The notes under the pieces: generated by a model
Told to the model about the DNA's origin: nothing
Seen by the model: only the letters and a program-made list of their open reading frames with translations
The model's database searches: none
Position numbers and translations under genes: made by a program
Part shown: positions 7,672 to 15,972 of the stretch, piece by piece
How the letters are laid out: the number at the start of each line of letters is the position of its first letter
Numbering within the stretch: position 1 is the stretch's first letter
Origin: Flavobacteriales bacterium
GTDB lineage: Bacteria > Bacteroidota > Bacteroidia > Flavobacteriales_D > Crocinitomicaceae
NCBI GenBank assembly: GCA_947449575.1
Contig: CANFRV010000005.1
Span: 1 to 64,000 of the forward strand
Length of the DNA: 64,000 nt
Direction: 5' to 3'

Positions 7672-9294
7672 ATGATCAAGTATATATTCTTTTGTTCAGT
7701 ATTTTACCTAGTAACTTCGTGTAATACAGTTATGGGAAAGGTAACTGCATTGGACGAATTAAAAATTTCGATCCAAGAAAAAATTAAACAATCAGTAGAT
7801 GAAAGCCTCTTAGTAGATCTTGGAATAGATACTTCTACAACCGAACTAATTTACAATTTTTATGAAGCAAATGGTTTTAACCCCAAGTGGATCAATGACT
7901 CTACTTTGACTGAAGAAGGGAAAAAGTTGAAAATAATATTATCCAATACTGTCCAATTTGGAATCCCAATTGCTCGCTATTCTGATATAAAATGGTATAA
8001 AACAAATTTTCTTCAAGACGAAATACTGATAACTGCCACACTAGCTTATTTGGGAAATGATTTACAAAATGGGTTTCTTGAAAAAGATATTTTAGCATTA
8101 AAACCGTTACAGCCTGTTTCATTAAAACGATTAGAAGAAATTACGCATTTTAAAGAAAATACAACTTCTTCCTATGAAAGACAAATCGTTCAATTTGGTC
8201 CTGCAGATAGTAATTATCAACAACTAGCCATTGGATTAATTGATTATTGCGCACAGTACCCTATTGACACAAATACTTTTTTAATCAAAAATTATCAGAT
8301 AGATTCATTGTCTAATCACCAAGCTCGTGAAGCACTCTATTCGAAAGGTTATTTAAACAATTTAGAATCAAGTAAGTTGGAGTATATTGCAGCATTAAAA
8401 TATTTTCAAAGCCAAAATGGTTTAATATCCGATGGTAAAATAAATAAATATACAGCCACAGCACTAAATGAAAGTACGTATCACAAATTAATGCGAACCG
8501 CTTTAACCATGGAAAAATGGCGGTGGAAAAATGAATATCCTAGAAAACATATTAAAATTAATATTCCTGAATATACACTGCGGCTTTATACGAATAACAC
8601 GTTACGAAGTGAAAATCGAATAATCGTAGGCAAAACAGAAACACGAACTCCAGAATTGACCGCACAAATTAATCAACTGGTTATTTACCCTTATTGGTAT
8701 GTTCCACAATCTATTGCGAGCAAAGAAATCTTACCTCTAGTAAAACGAAATGTGAATTATTTGGCCAAAAATCATTTCCAAGTTTTTCGTAAAAATGTTG
8801 AAATTAATCCACGATCAGTAAATTGGGCGAGGATAAAAAAGGGAACATTTCCATACAAATTACGGCAAGAATTTGGACCTGACAATAGCTTAGGAATCTT
8901 AAAATTTGAATTTTATAATACATATGGCGTTTACCTTCATGACACACCAAACAAAGCTCTTTTCAATAATGATATTAGGGCCTTTTCTCACGGATGTATA
9001 CGCCTCCAAAACCCCGTTGACATAGCTAAAATAATTTTAGACAACGATTCTATCCACTTTAAAAGAAATGAGATAACCTCTGTGGAGATGGATCGTTTAT
9101 TTCAACTATTTGACAATTATAAAATAAATTTAAGAGACCCAGTTCCTATTTTTGTAGAATACAAAACAGTAACTTTCCAAGAAAACAGATTGATCTTTCA
9201 TCCTGATATCTATTTGAAAGACGAAAAATATTTGAAATTAATGATTTTCAAAGGGACAGTAAAGGAAAAGAAAAAACCTGCTTTAATTATGTAA
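7672..9294 (+). CDS. L,D-transpeptidase, YcbB/LdtD type, lipoprotein
   Basis: Makes or edits 3-3 peptidoglycan cross-links in the periplasm. The 540-residue protein begins with a lipoprotein signal ending LVTSC (Cys17). Then come an LdtD-type N-terminal scaffold (about 45-200), a peptidoglycan-binding-1 segment near 215-270 (REALYSKGYL to FQSQNGLISDGKINKYT), and a YkuD catalytic domain (about 285-480) with YLHDTPNK and the motif SHGCIRLQNP, whose Cys442 is the expected nucleophile. Length and domain order match the large Gram-negative LdtD group. It is convergent with queD, with only 3 bases between the genes. Confidence 0.88.
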   Translation: MIKYIFFCSVFYLVTSCNTVMGKVTALDELKISIQEKIKQSVDESLLVDLGIDTSTTELIYNFYEANGFNPKWINDSTLTEEGKKLKIILSNTVQFGIPIARYSDIKWYKTNFLQDEILITATLAYLGNDLQNGFLEKDILALKPLQPVSLKRLEEITHFKENTTSSYERQIVQFGPADSNYQQLAIGLIDYCAQYPIDTNTFLIKNYQIDSLSNHQAREALYSKGYLNNLESSKLEYIAALKYFQSQNGLISDGKINKYTATALNESTYHKLMRTALTMEKWRWKNEYPRKHIKINIPEYTLRLYTNNTLRSENRIIVGKTETRTPELTAQINQLVIYPYWYVPQSIASKEILPLVKRNVNYLAKNHFQVFRKNVEINPRSVNWARIKKGTFPYKLRQEFGPDNSLGILKFEFYNTYGVYLHDTPNKALFNNDIRAFSHGCIRLQNPVDIAKIILDNDSIHFKRNEITSVEMDRLFQLFDNYKINLRDPVPIFVEYKTVTFQENRLIFHPDIYLKDEKYLKLMIFKGTVKEKKKPALIM

Positions 9295-9297
9295 AGA

Positions 9298-9747
9298 TTA
9301 TATATTATCTTCTTTAAACCATTCAGCGTATGAAGTTGGTGTTTCTTCTAATCGTACATTTTTAATTTCAACGTTACCAGGCAAGTGATTTTGGATACGG
9401 TCAAGCATATCCAACAATAAGTTTTCACAAGATGGTTGATAAGGGGAATAAATTATTCTTTCAAAATTATCGCTTAAGCCTTTAATTTTTGAGTGAGGCG
9501 TGTCATCTTTTAATACCAGTGTATGGTCAAAAATATCAATGACATTTTCTTTTACAATCCTTTTAAAATCTGTAAAATCAATGACCATTCCTTCTTTCGG
9601 ATTATTTTCTTCTTGTATTTGTTCTCCTATTAACGTAACACTTAACCTATAGGTATGACCGTGGATATTTTTACAAGGCCCATCGTATCCAAATAAGGCA
9701 TGTGCCATGTCAAATGTAAAGACTTTTGTAACGCGTATTTTTTTCAT
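9298..9747 (-). CDS. queD: 6-carboxytetrahydropterin synthase (QueD/PTPS family)
   Basis: Converts dihydroneopterin triphosphate to 6-carboxytetrahydropterin in queuosine/preQ0 synthesis. In the 149 residues the zinc ligands His16 (DMAHAL) and His29/His31 (NIHGHTY) and the catalytic Cys25 (GPCKN) are all visible, with the DH pair in DIFDHTLVL and a late Glu in LEETPTSYAEW. Cys25 four residues before the HGH motif favours QueD over eukaryotic-type PTPS. It follows the desaturase gene by 15 bases, so co-transcription is likely, but no other queuosine gene is in the window. Confidence 0.88.
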   Translation of the reverse strand: MKKIRVTKVFTFDMAHALFGYDGPCKNIHGHTYRLSVTLIGEQIQEENNPKEGMVIDFTDFKRIVKENVIDIFDHTLVLKDDTPHSKIKGLSDNFERIIYSPYQPSCENLLLDMLDRIQNHLPGNVEIKNVRLEETPTSYAEWFKEDNI

Positions 9748-9762
9748 TAGGTATTATTTCAA

Positions 9763-10845
9763 TTATGCTCTTCCAAGTTCTTTTAATCGTTTTATATGAG
9801 AACGTAAAGCGTCACCAAAAGTGGGTTTAAGGTTGTAAGGTAAATTGAAATCCTTCGCCGTTTTTTCCACTATGTATGAAAGATTTTTATAGTGAATATG
9901 ACAGATGCTAGGAAATAAATGATGTTCTATTTGAAAATTCAACCCACCCACAAACCATGTGATGAAACGATTATTTCTTGCGAAATCAGATGTTGTTAAT
10001 AATTGATGAACTGCAAATTCATTGTCGATATTTCCCTCAGATGTTAACATCGGTTGATCTGCCCCTTCAACAACATGCGCCATTTGAAAAATAAGGGCTA
10101 AAATAAAACCAGCGACCCAATGCATAATAAAAAAGCCTATCAACACTTGCCACCAATAGTATTCCGTAAAATAGATAGGCAAGCCGATGATTAACACGCC
10201 ATAAAGGACTTTTCTAAATATCATTTTGGCAAATTCTACTTTCGGATTTAGATTTTGACCTTTTGTTAGTCCAAGTCGATTGTATTTTGCCAATTGAGGA
10301 AAATCATTGTACGTTTTCAATAAGGTCATCAAACCATAAAAGAAAAAGGCATGAATGTATTGATATTTATGAATCGCCTTTAATGGGCCTTGCTCCGCTA
10401 AACGAAGAGGCCCTTTTGAGTCAATATCTTCGTCATATTCACTAATATTTGTGTAGGTATGATGCAGCACATTGTGTTGAATTTTCCAATTAAGAACATT
10501 ACTCCCCAACAAATACAAACTTCCACCTAGCAAATTATTAACCCATGTTTTTTTGGAATATGATCCATGGACAGCATCGTGCATTACTCCCATTCCGACT
10601 CCAGCAACTCCAACACCCATTATCACCGCATAAAGAAGCGCTAACCATACAGTAGTATCAGTCGTTAAGAGTAAAATAAAAGGTATAATATACAAGGAAA
10701 CCATTACAACTGTTTTTAATTTCATTGCGAAATTAGCTGTTGTTGCGATATTTTTTTCCTTGAAATAATTATTGACATTTTTTTTCAATGCCGAAGCAAA
10801 AGTCTCTTGACTCTTTTCTTCATTTGTGAATCTTATAGCCCTCAT
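9763..10845 (-). CDS. Front-end fatty acid desaturase (linoleoyl-CoA/delta-6 type)
   Basis: An integral-membrane di-iron desaturase of 360 residues. The three histidine boxes are present: HDAVH (89-93), HNVLHH (124-129) and QIEHH near residue 305, where Gln replaces the first His, as in front-end (delta-5/6) desaturases. Hydrophobic segments lie at about 45-62, 66-88, 105-118 and 200-255. There is no cytochrome b5 domain. The substrate is probably acyl-CoA or acyl lipid; the exact position of the double bond cannot be read from sequence. It is separated from hpd by an intrinsic terminator, so it has its own promoter or relies on readthrough; queD follows closely. Confidence 0.85.
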   Translation of the reverse strand: MRAIRFTNEEKSQETFASALKKNVNNYFKEKNIATTANFAMKLKTVVMVSLYIIPFILLLTTDTTVWLALLYAVIMGVGVAGVGMGVMHDAVHGSYSKKTWVNNLLGGSLYLLGSNVLNWKIQHNVLHHTYTNISEYDEDIDSKGPLRLAEQGPLKAIHKYQYIHAFFFYGLMTLLKTYNDFPQLAKYNRLGLTKGQNLNPKVEFAKMIFRKVLYGVLIIGLPIYFTEYYWWQVLIGFFIMHWVAGFILALIFQMAHVVEGADQPMLTSEGNIDNEFAVHQLLTTSDFARNNRFITWFVGGLNFQIEHHLFPSICHIHYKNLSYIVEKTAKDFNLPYNLKPTFGDALRSHIKRLKELGRA

Positions 10846-10859
10846 GTTTTACAAATTTA

Positions 10860-10893
10860 CAAAAAAAAAGCTTCGAAAATACTTTCAAAGCTT
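10860..10893 (-). terminator. Intrinsic terminator after hpd
   Basis: On the minus strand AAGCTTTGAAA pairs with TTTTCGAAGCTT (11 pairs including one G-T) around a GTA(T) loop, followed directly by a run of about nine U. It ends the hmgA-hpd transcript before the desaturase gene. Confidence 0.8.
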
Positions 10894-10915
10894 CTTTTAC
10901 TTCATGATGAGCGAA

Positions 10916-12073
10916 TTATAAAGTCCCCCTTCTTTCTTGTTCTGCTTCTATCGATTCAAAAAGAGCTTGAAAATTACCTTTTCCAAATGATTTTGCTCCT
11001 TTTCTTTGAATAATTTCGAAGAAAAGTGTTGGTCTATCTTCTACTGGTTTTGTAAAGATTTGAAGTAAATACCCATCTTCATCTCTATCAACCATAATTC
11101 CTAAACTTTTGAGAATCGATAAATCTTCACTAATGTCACCCACTCGCGCTTGAACATTGTCATAATACGTCCCAGGAACATGTAAAAATTCGACTCCTCT
11201 TTTTCTCATTTCTGATATTGTAAAGACAATGTCATCAGTAGCAACCGCAATATGCTGACAGCCAGAACCTTTATAGAAATCAATATACTCTTCAATTTGA
11301 GATTTTTTCAAACCATGAGCTGGCTCGTTAATAGGGAATTTAATACGCCCATTCCCGTTCGTCATTACTTTGCTCATAAGAGCGGTAAATTGAGTTGAAA
11401 TATCCTTATCATCGAAGGTTATTAAATTAGCAAATCCCATCACATCAGCATAGAATTTCGCTACCTCGTTCATTTCTCCTAGTTCCACATTACCTACCAT
11501 ATGATCGATGTATTTTAAACCTGTTGTTGTAGGTTTATAATCATTTGTAGAAGGAATGAAACCAGGCATGAAAACGCCTTTATAATTTTTCCGCTCAACA
11601 AAAACATGAACAGTATCTCCGTAGGTATGTATTCCTGATTTTACTATTTCACCAAATTCATCTGTTAAAACGGTCGGTTCAAGATATGGTTTTGCTCCTC
11701 TTTTTGTGGTTTCTTCAAAGGCATTTCTCGCGTCATCCACCCATAAAGCGATCACTTTTACTCCGTCACCATGTTGACGAATATGGTGAGAAATTTCACT
11801 GTTCGGATCGAAAGGAGTAGTTAAAACCAATCGAATTTTATCTTGTTTTAGAACGTAAGATGTTTTTTCACGATCCCCTGTTTCTAAGCCAGAATAGGCA
11901 ATCTCTTGAAAACCAAAGGCGGTTTTATAGTAATGAGCTGATTGTTTTGCGTTACCTACATATAATTCAACATAATCTGTTCCTAAAAGAGGTAAAAAAT
12001 CTCCCGCTTCTTCAAATATTTTTTCAATTCCGTAATTAAAATTTGCTACGTTTGTTAAATCTTTAGTCGTCAT
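10916..12073 (-). CDS. hpd: 4-hydroxyphenylpyruvate dioxygenase
   Basis: Second step of tyrosine breakdown: 4-hydroxyphenylpyruvate plus O2 gives homogentisate. The 385 residues contain two vicinal-oxygen-chelate halves. The iron ligands read as His191 (YIDHMVGN), His274 ([10 protein letters not shown]) and Glu353 (FFEIIQRKG), with the family's C-terminal [18 protein letters not shown] helix. It lies 30 bases downstream of hmgA on the same strand, so the two form an operon in which hmgA comes first. The transcript ends at the terminator 10860-10893. Confidence 0.95.
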   Translation of the reverse strand: MTTKDLTNVANFNYGIEKIFEEAGDFLPLLGTDYVELYVGNAKQSAHYYKTAFGFQEIAYSGLETGDREKTSYVLKQDKIRLVLTTPFDPNSEISHHIRQHGDGVKVIALWVDDARNAFEETTKRGAKPYLEPTVLTDEFGEIVKSGIHTYGDTVHVFVERKNYKGVFMPGFIPSTNDYKPTTTGLKYIDHMVGNVELGEMNEVAKFYADVMGFANLITFDDKDISTQFTALMSKVMTNGNGRIKFPINEPAHGLKKSQIEEYIDFYKGSGCQHIAVATDDIVFTISEMRKRGVEFLHVPGTYYDNVQARVGDISEDLSILKSLGIMVDRDEDGYLLQIFTKPVEDRPTLFFEIIQRKGAKSFGKGNFQALFESIEAEQERRGTL

Positions 12074-12103
12074 TTTTTCAAGTTTAATAGTTTAAAAAAA
12101 GGG

Positions 12104-13282
12104 TTAATTCATTTCTACATTCTCCGCGTTTCTCCAAGATTTGTAATAGTCTTTTACCTCAATATTCATCGCTGCTTTTGTAATTTTAACAGGAGAAAAC
12201 GGATCGATCATAACTGCTAGTTCGTTGGTTTCTTTTTTTCCAATACTTCTTTCGATAGCTCCAGGATGAGGTCCATGAGGCACGCCTGCAGGATGTAAAG
12301 TAATTTGACCTTGCTTGATGTTGTTACGACTCATGAAATCACCATCCACATAATATAAAAGTTCATCAGAATCAATGTTACTGTGGTGATATGGCGCAGG
12401 AATAGCTTCAGGATGATAATCATACAAGCGAGGAACAAAGGAGCAGATTACGAAACCAGCTCCTTCGAATGTTTGGTGAATTGGCGGCGGCATATGAATT
12501 CTTCCTGTAATTGGCTCAAAATTGAATATTGAAAATGCATACGGATAATTGTATCCATCCCAACCGATTAAATCAAATGGATGCGATTGATATAGGGTGG
12601 AATAAATGACATCTTTCTTTTTTATTTTTATTTCAAAATTTCCAAATTCATCATGTGTTTCTAAATTTGTTGGGAATTTGAAATCACGTTCACAAAAAGG
12701 AGAATTCTCTAAAAACTGTCCTTTGTCGTTCGTATATCTTTTTGGGGTTTTGATCGGACTATACGATTCTGTGATTAAGAGTTTATTTTCTTCCGTTTCG
12801 AACTGAAATTGATACGTTGTACCTCTTGGAATTACTAAGTAATCTCCATATTCGAACTCAACTGAACCATACGCTGTTTTTAAAAGTCCTGATCCTTTGT
12901 GAACGAAAATTAACTCATCTGCATCCGAATTTTTGAAGAAATAATCATTCATTGAAGAAGTTGGTGCAGCAATGGAAACAGCTAAATCAGCATTTAAAAA
13001 CAGTACTTTTCTGCTTTCAATATAATCGCTAGCCGGCGTAGCATCAAAACTTAAAAAACTCAATGCTTTAATATTATCATCCAAAGCAACTTCCGGTTTT
13101 ACGGAGTAGGGAGCTTGAATTTCATCCACCATAGTAGGAGGATATAAATGATATAATAAAGAAGAAACGCCTGCAAAACCTTCTGTTCCAAACAATTCTT
13201 CATGGTAAAGTTCTCCGTTTGGTTTGCGAAACACAATGTGTCGTTTGTGTGGAATTTTACCTTGATGTTGATAAACTGGCAT
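12104..13282 (-). CDS. hmgA: Homogentisate 1,2-dioxygenase
   Basis: Opens the ring of homogentisate with O2 to give maleylacetoacetate. In this 392-residue cupin protein, the short bacterial form, the likely iron ligands are His299/His300 and Glu307 in YHHSNIDSDE and His336 in GVPHGPHPG. First gene of the hmgA-hpd operon. The isomerase and hydrolase that would finish the pathway (maiA, fahA) are not in the window. Upstream lie a -7 box (13354-13361) and a perfect Crp/Fnr-type operator (13383-13398). Confidence 0.94.
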   Translation of the reverse strand: MPVYQHQGKIPHKRHIVFRKPNGELYHEELFGTEGFAGVSSLLYHLYPPTMVDEIQAPYSVKPEVALDDNIKALSFLSFDATPASDYIESRKVLFLNADLAVSIAAPTSSMNDYFFKNSDADELIFVHKGSGLLKTAYGSVEFEYGDYLVIPRGTTYQFQFETEENKLLITESYSPIKTPKRYTNDKGQFLENSPFCERDFKFPTNLETHDEFGNFEIKIKKKDVIYSTLYQSHPFDLIGWDGYNYPYAFSIFNFEPITGRIHMPPPIHQTFEGAGFVICSFVPRLYDYHPEAIPAPYHHSNIDSDELLYYVDGDFMSRNNIKQGQITLHPAGVPHGPHPGAIERSIGKKETNELAVMIDPFSPVKITKAAMNIEVKDYYKSWRNAENVEMN

Positions 13283-13353
13283 ACTGTCTAAATTTAGTAT
13301 TTATGAAAATTAATTTTTAGATTATTGATAAACAGTGTTTTCAATAACTAGAG

Positions 13354-13361
13354 CAAATGTA
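13354..13361 (-). promoter_or_regulatory. -7 promoter box TACATTTG of hmgA-hpd
   Basis: TACATTTG matches TAnnTTTG and lies 72 bases before the hmgA ATG. No TTG occurs 19 bases upstream; the Crp/Fnr-type operator lies just beyond the place where a -33 element would be, as expected for an activator-dependent promoter. Confidence 0.55.
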
Positions 13362-13382
13362 TGACACTCTAAATCGAAATAA

Positions 13383-13398
13383 TGTGACGTGTATCACA
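13383..13398. promoter_or_regulatory. Crp/Fnr-type operator TGTGA-N6-TCACA
   Basis: TGTGACGTGTATCACA has two perfect TGTGA half-sites with 6-base spacing. Its centre is about 41-43 bases upstream of the start point predicted from the -7 box at 13354-13361, the class II activator position. I saw no other perfect copy in the window. The neighbouring regulator gene (13481-14188) encodes a recognition helix with the R-E-x3-R pattern that reads TGTGA in CRP. Confidence 0.7.
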
Positions 13399-13480
13399 AA
13401 CTGAAAATAAAATAATTTTCGATAAAATAGTACGCCGATTTTACCTGGCAGGAGCAGCTTAAAGGAAGAGGTAGATAAAC

Positions 13481-14188
13481 TTAATCGAGGATATTTGATT
13501 CATTAATTAAGCGAGATAGATTTAAAATCTTTATTTTTTTTCCTTTCAATTCGATTATTTTATCGTCTTGAAAATGATATAAAATTCGAGTAGCTGTTTC
13601 TCTTGTTGTTCCAGCAAGATTGGCAATCTCTTCTCGTTTAATAATAATATTGATGGTGGATAAATCTGTTTCAAGCCCGTATTTATTTTTTAATAAGAGC
13701 AGGCTTTGAGCAATTCTCTCCTTCACAGGCCTTTGGGTTATTTTTGTGAGGTTCGTTTCAATTTTTTTTAATTCCTCCGACAAAAGATAAATAAATTTTA
13801 AAGCCAATTTTGGATTTGATTCTACTAATACTAAAAATACTTCTTTTGGAATAAAACAAATGTGTGACTTTTCGAGTGCGACAGCTGAACAAGAATAGGT
13901 ATCTCCGCTTAAGGTTGCTCGATAGCCCATTACATCACCATCTTTCGCTAAATGCAATATTTGATCTTTTCCATCTATCCCCAATTGACTTACTTTCACT
14001 TTCCCTTTTTGAATACAGAAAACACCTTTTGAAGCTGCTTCTTCATGAAAAATAAGTTCCCCCTTTTCAAAAACCTTCCCGTTTTTTCTTGAATTTATAA
14101 ATTCTATCTCATCCGTTTTTAATGCACAAAAAATACTTTTTGAATTTTCAGTACACGATTGACAATTAGTATTTAAAAATTGTGTCAT
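13481..14188 (-). CDS. Crp/Fnr-family regulator, FNR-like, N-terminal cysteines
   Basis: 235 residues: an N-terminal cysteine cluster (C9-x2-C12-x8-C21), a cyclic-nucleotide-binding-like beta-roll (about 25-130), a dimer helix (about 125-160) and a winged helix (about 150-228). The recognition helix has R196, E197 and R201, the same spacing as R180/E181/R185 of E. coli CRP. The phosphate-binding Arg of CRP's RSA motif is replaced by Cys100 (CSA), so cAMP binding is unlikely; the cysteines leave an Fe-S or redox signal possible, though spacing differs from E. coli FNR. It is encoded just upstream of hmgA on the same strand, with the operator between them, and is divergent from the U32 gene. 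Confidence 0.85.
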   Translation of the reverse strand: MTQFLNTNCQSCTENSKSIFCALKTDEIEFINSRKNGKVFEKGELIFHEEAASKGVFCIQKGKVKVSQLGIDGKDQILHLAKDGDVMGYRATLSGDTYSCSAVALEKSHICFIPKEVFLVLVESNPKLALKFIYLLSEELKKIETNLTKITQRPVKERIAQSLLLLKNKYGLETDLSTINIIIKREEIANLAGTTRETATRILYHFQDDKIIELKGKKIKILNLSRLINESNILD

Positions 14189-14340
14189 CAGTTAAGATAT
14201 TATATGCTAAAGGTAAGAATTTTATGAGATAATTTTCTTTTCAATGCAAAATCAATTTGGAAAATAGTCAACTAAATGCTCCTCTTTCTATGAATTTCGC
14301 TTACATGATATCTGTCATTTTTTTTAAATTCTAGAATCAA

Positions 14341-14348
14341 TAAATTTG
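14341..14348 (+). promoter_or_regulatory. -7 promoter box TAAATTTG of the U32-ferredoxin operon
   Basis: TAAATTTG fits the Bacteroidota -7 consensus, 44 bases before the ATG at 14393. Confidence 0.4.
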
Positions 14349-14392
14349 CGTCTTATTTTTAAAAACAACTTTGAAAGTTACTATTTTTTAGC

Positions 14393-15640
14393 ATGAGTAA
14401 ATCACGATCTGTTGAATTAATGTCCCCCGCTGGGTCGTATGAATCTCTTATGGCTGCTATACATGCAGGCTGTAATTCGGTCTATTTTGGGGTTGAACAA
14501 TTAAATATGCGTTCGAGGTCTTCCAATAATTTTACAATTGAAGATTTAAAGAAGATTGCAGAAATTGGTCAGCAAAATAATGTAAAAACCTATTTAACGA
14601 TCAACACGGTATTGTATGATCACGATATTTCGTTGATGAAAACAATTGTTGATGCGGCAAAAGAAAGTGGTATAACAGCTGTTATTGCTGCGGATCATGC
14701 GGTGATGAATTATGCAAAGAAAGTAGGTGTAGAAATTCATATTTCCACGCAAGCCAATATTTCCAATATTGATACAATTGAGTTTTATGCAAATTTCGCA
14801 GATGTTGTTGTTTTAGCGAGGGAGTTAAGTTTAAAGCAAGTAGCCGAGATTAGTCGAGAGATTAAACGAAGAGGTATTACCGGACCAGCTGGTAAATTAA
14901 TTGAAATTGAAATCTTTGCTCATGGTGCTTTGTGTATGGCTGTTTCTGGTAAATGTTACTTGAGTTTACACACGCATTTTGCCTCTGCCAATCGTGGAGC
15001 TTGTATCCAAAATTGCCGAAGAAATTATATTGTGACGGATAAAGAGGAAGGGATTGAATTTGAAATTGACAATGAATACATTATGTCTGCGAAAGATTTA
15101 TGTACGATTGAATTTATTGATAAAATCATTGACGCTGGGGTAACCGTTTTAAAACTAGAAGGAAGAGGAAGATCGGCTGATTATGTGCACGTGGTTACTA
15201 CTTGCTATAATGAAGCAATTGATGCCTATTTGACGGGGACATTTACAGCAGAAAAAAAAGAAGACTGGAAAAGACGATTATCAACCGTTTTTAATAGAGG
15301 ATTTTGGGACGGTTATTATTTAGGGAAAAAGATGGGAGAATGGTCCGATGAATATGGCTCGAAAGCTACTAAACAAAAAGTATACATTGGTCGTGGTGTG
15401 AAGTATTTTGAAAAGGCACAAGTTGGGGAATTTATTTTAGATAGTCATTCTCTTACTGTTGGAGATGAGGTCATGATTACTGGTCCAACAACGGGTTATA
15501 TTGAAACGATTGTTTCAGAAATGAGGTTGGATAATATTCCAACGGAGGGAGTGAAAAAAGGAGATACTTTTTCTTTCCCGTTGGGGATTAAAATGCGCCC
15601 ATCCGATAAATTATATAAATTAATCGAACCCGTAAAATGA
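14393..15640 (+). CDS. U32-family protein (TrhP/RlhA-like RNA hydroxylation)
   Basis: 415 residues with the U32 signature around 173-191 (EIFAHGALCMAVSGKCYLS) and four cysteines C181, C188, C204 and C208. In characterised U32 members (UbiU/V, RlhA, TrhP) such a set holds a [4Fe-4S] cluster, and the proteins act in prephenate-dependent RNA or ubiquinone hydroxylation rather than as proteases. The N-terminal SPAGSYESL and the C-terminal beta domain fit the TrhP (tRNA U34 hydroxylation) branch best, but I cannot exclude RlhA. Its stop overlaps the start of a ferredoxin gene by 4 bases, suggesting the ferredoxin supplies electrons or helps the cluster. Confidence 0.8.
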   Translation: MSKSRSVELMSPAGSYESLMAAIHAGCNSVYFGVEQLNMRSRSSNNFTIEDLKKIAEIGQQNNVKTYLTINTVLYDHDISLMKTIVDAAKESGITAVIAADHAVMNYAKKVGVEIHISTQANISNIDTIEFYANFADVVVLARELSLKQVAEISREIKRRGITGPAGKLIEIEIFAHGALCMAVSGKCYLSLHTHFASANRGACIQNCRRNYIVTDKEEGIEFEIDNEYIMSAKDLCTIEFIDKIIDAGVTVLKLEGRGRSADYVHVVTTCYNEAIDAYLTGTFTAEKKEDWKRRLSTVFNRGFWDGYYLGKKMGEWSDEYGSKATKQKVYIGRGVKYFEKAQVGEFILDSHSLTVGDEVMITGPTTGYIETIVSEMRLDNIPTEGVKKGDTFSFPLGIKMRPSDKLYKLIEPVK

Positions 15641-15864
15641 TTCGAATAATTCAACATCGTGTAAAATGTATCGGTTGTAATGCCTGCGTTGAAGCGGCTG
15701 ATTATCGTTGGAGAATCTCGCGAAAAGATGGGAAATGCACGCTAGTTGGAGCAACAGAAAAAAGGGGGTTTCATACGATTATAGTGGATGATCATGAACT
15801 AGAAGATATTGTTTTGGCAAAAACTAATTGTCCAGTAAATATTATTACGATTGTTAAAATGTAA
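15637..15864 (+). CDS. Small 4Fe-4S ferredoxin
   Basis: 75 residues with C11-x2-C14-x2-C17 and a distant C65-P, the ligand pattern of a single-cluster 4Fe-4S ferredoxin; an extra Cys34 lies between. The ATG overlaps the stop of the U32 gene (ATGA), so the two are translationally coupled. The transcript ends at the terminator 15915-15942. Confidence 0.85.
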   Translation: MIRIIQHRVKCIGCNACVEAADYRWRISRKDGKCTLVGATEKRGFHTIIVDDHELEDIVLAKTNCPVNIITIVKM

Positions 15865-15914
15865 TGAGTAGAAGGTATTAATAGAGACTTCTACGAGATT
15901 TTTTATAAAATAAA

Positions 15915-15942
15915 AGCCCCCGTAGTTGAATCTATGGGGGCT
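15915..15942. terminator. Bidirectional terminator
   Basis: AGCCCCCGTAG pairs with CTATGGGGGCT (11 pairs, one G-T) around TTGAAT, with A/T-rich flanks on both sides. It separates the convergent ferredoxin and T9SS-protein genes. Confidence 0.85.
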
Positions 15943-15972
15943 AAAAGTTTTAATAACTTTTTTTTTAAATGT

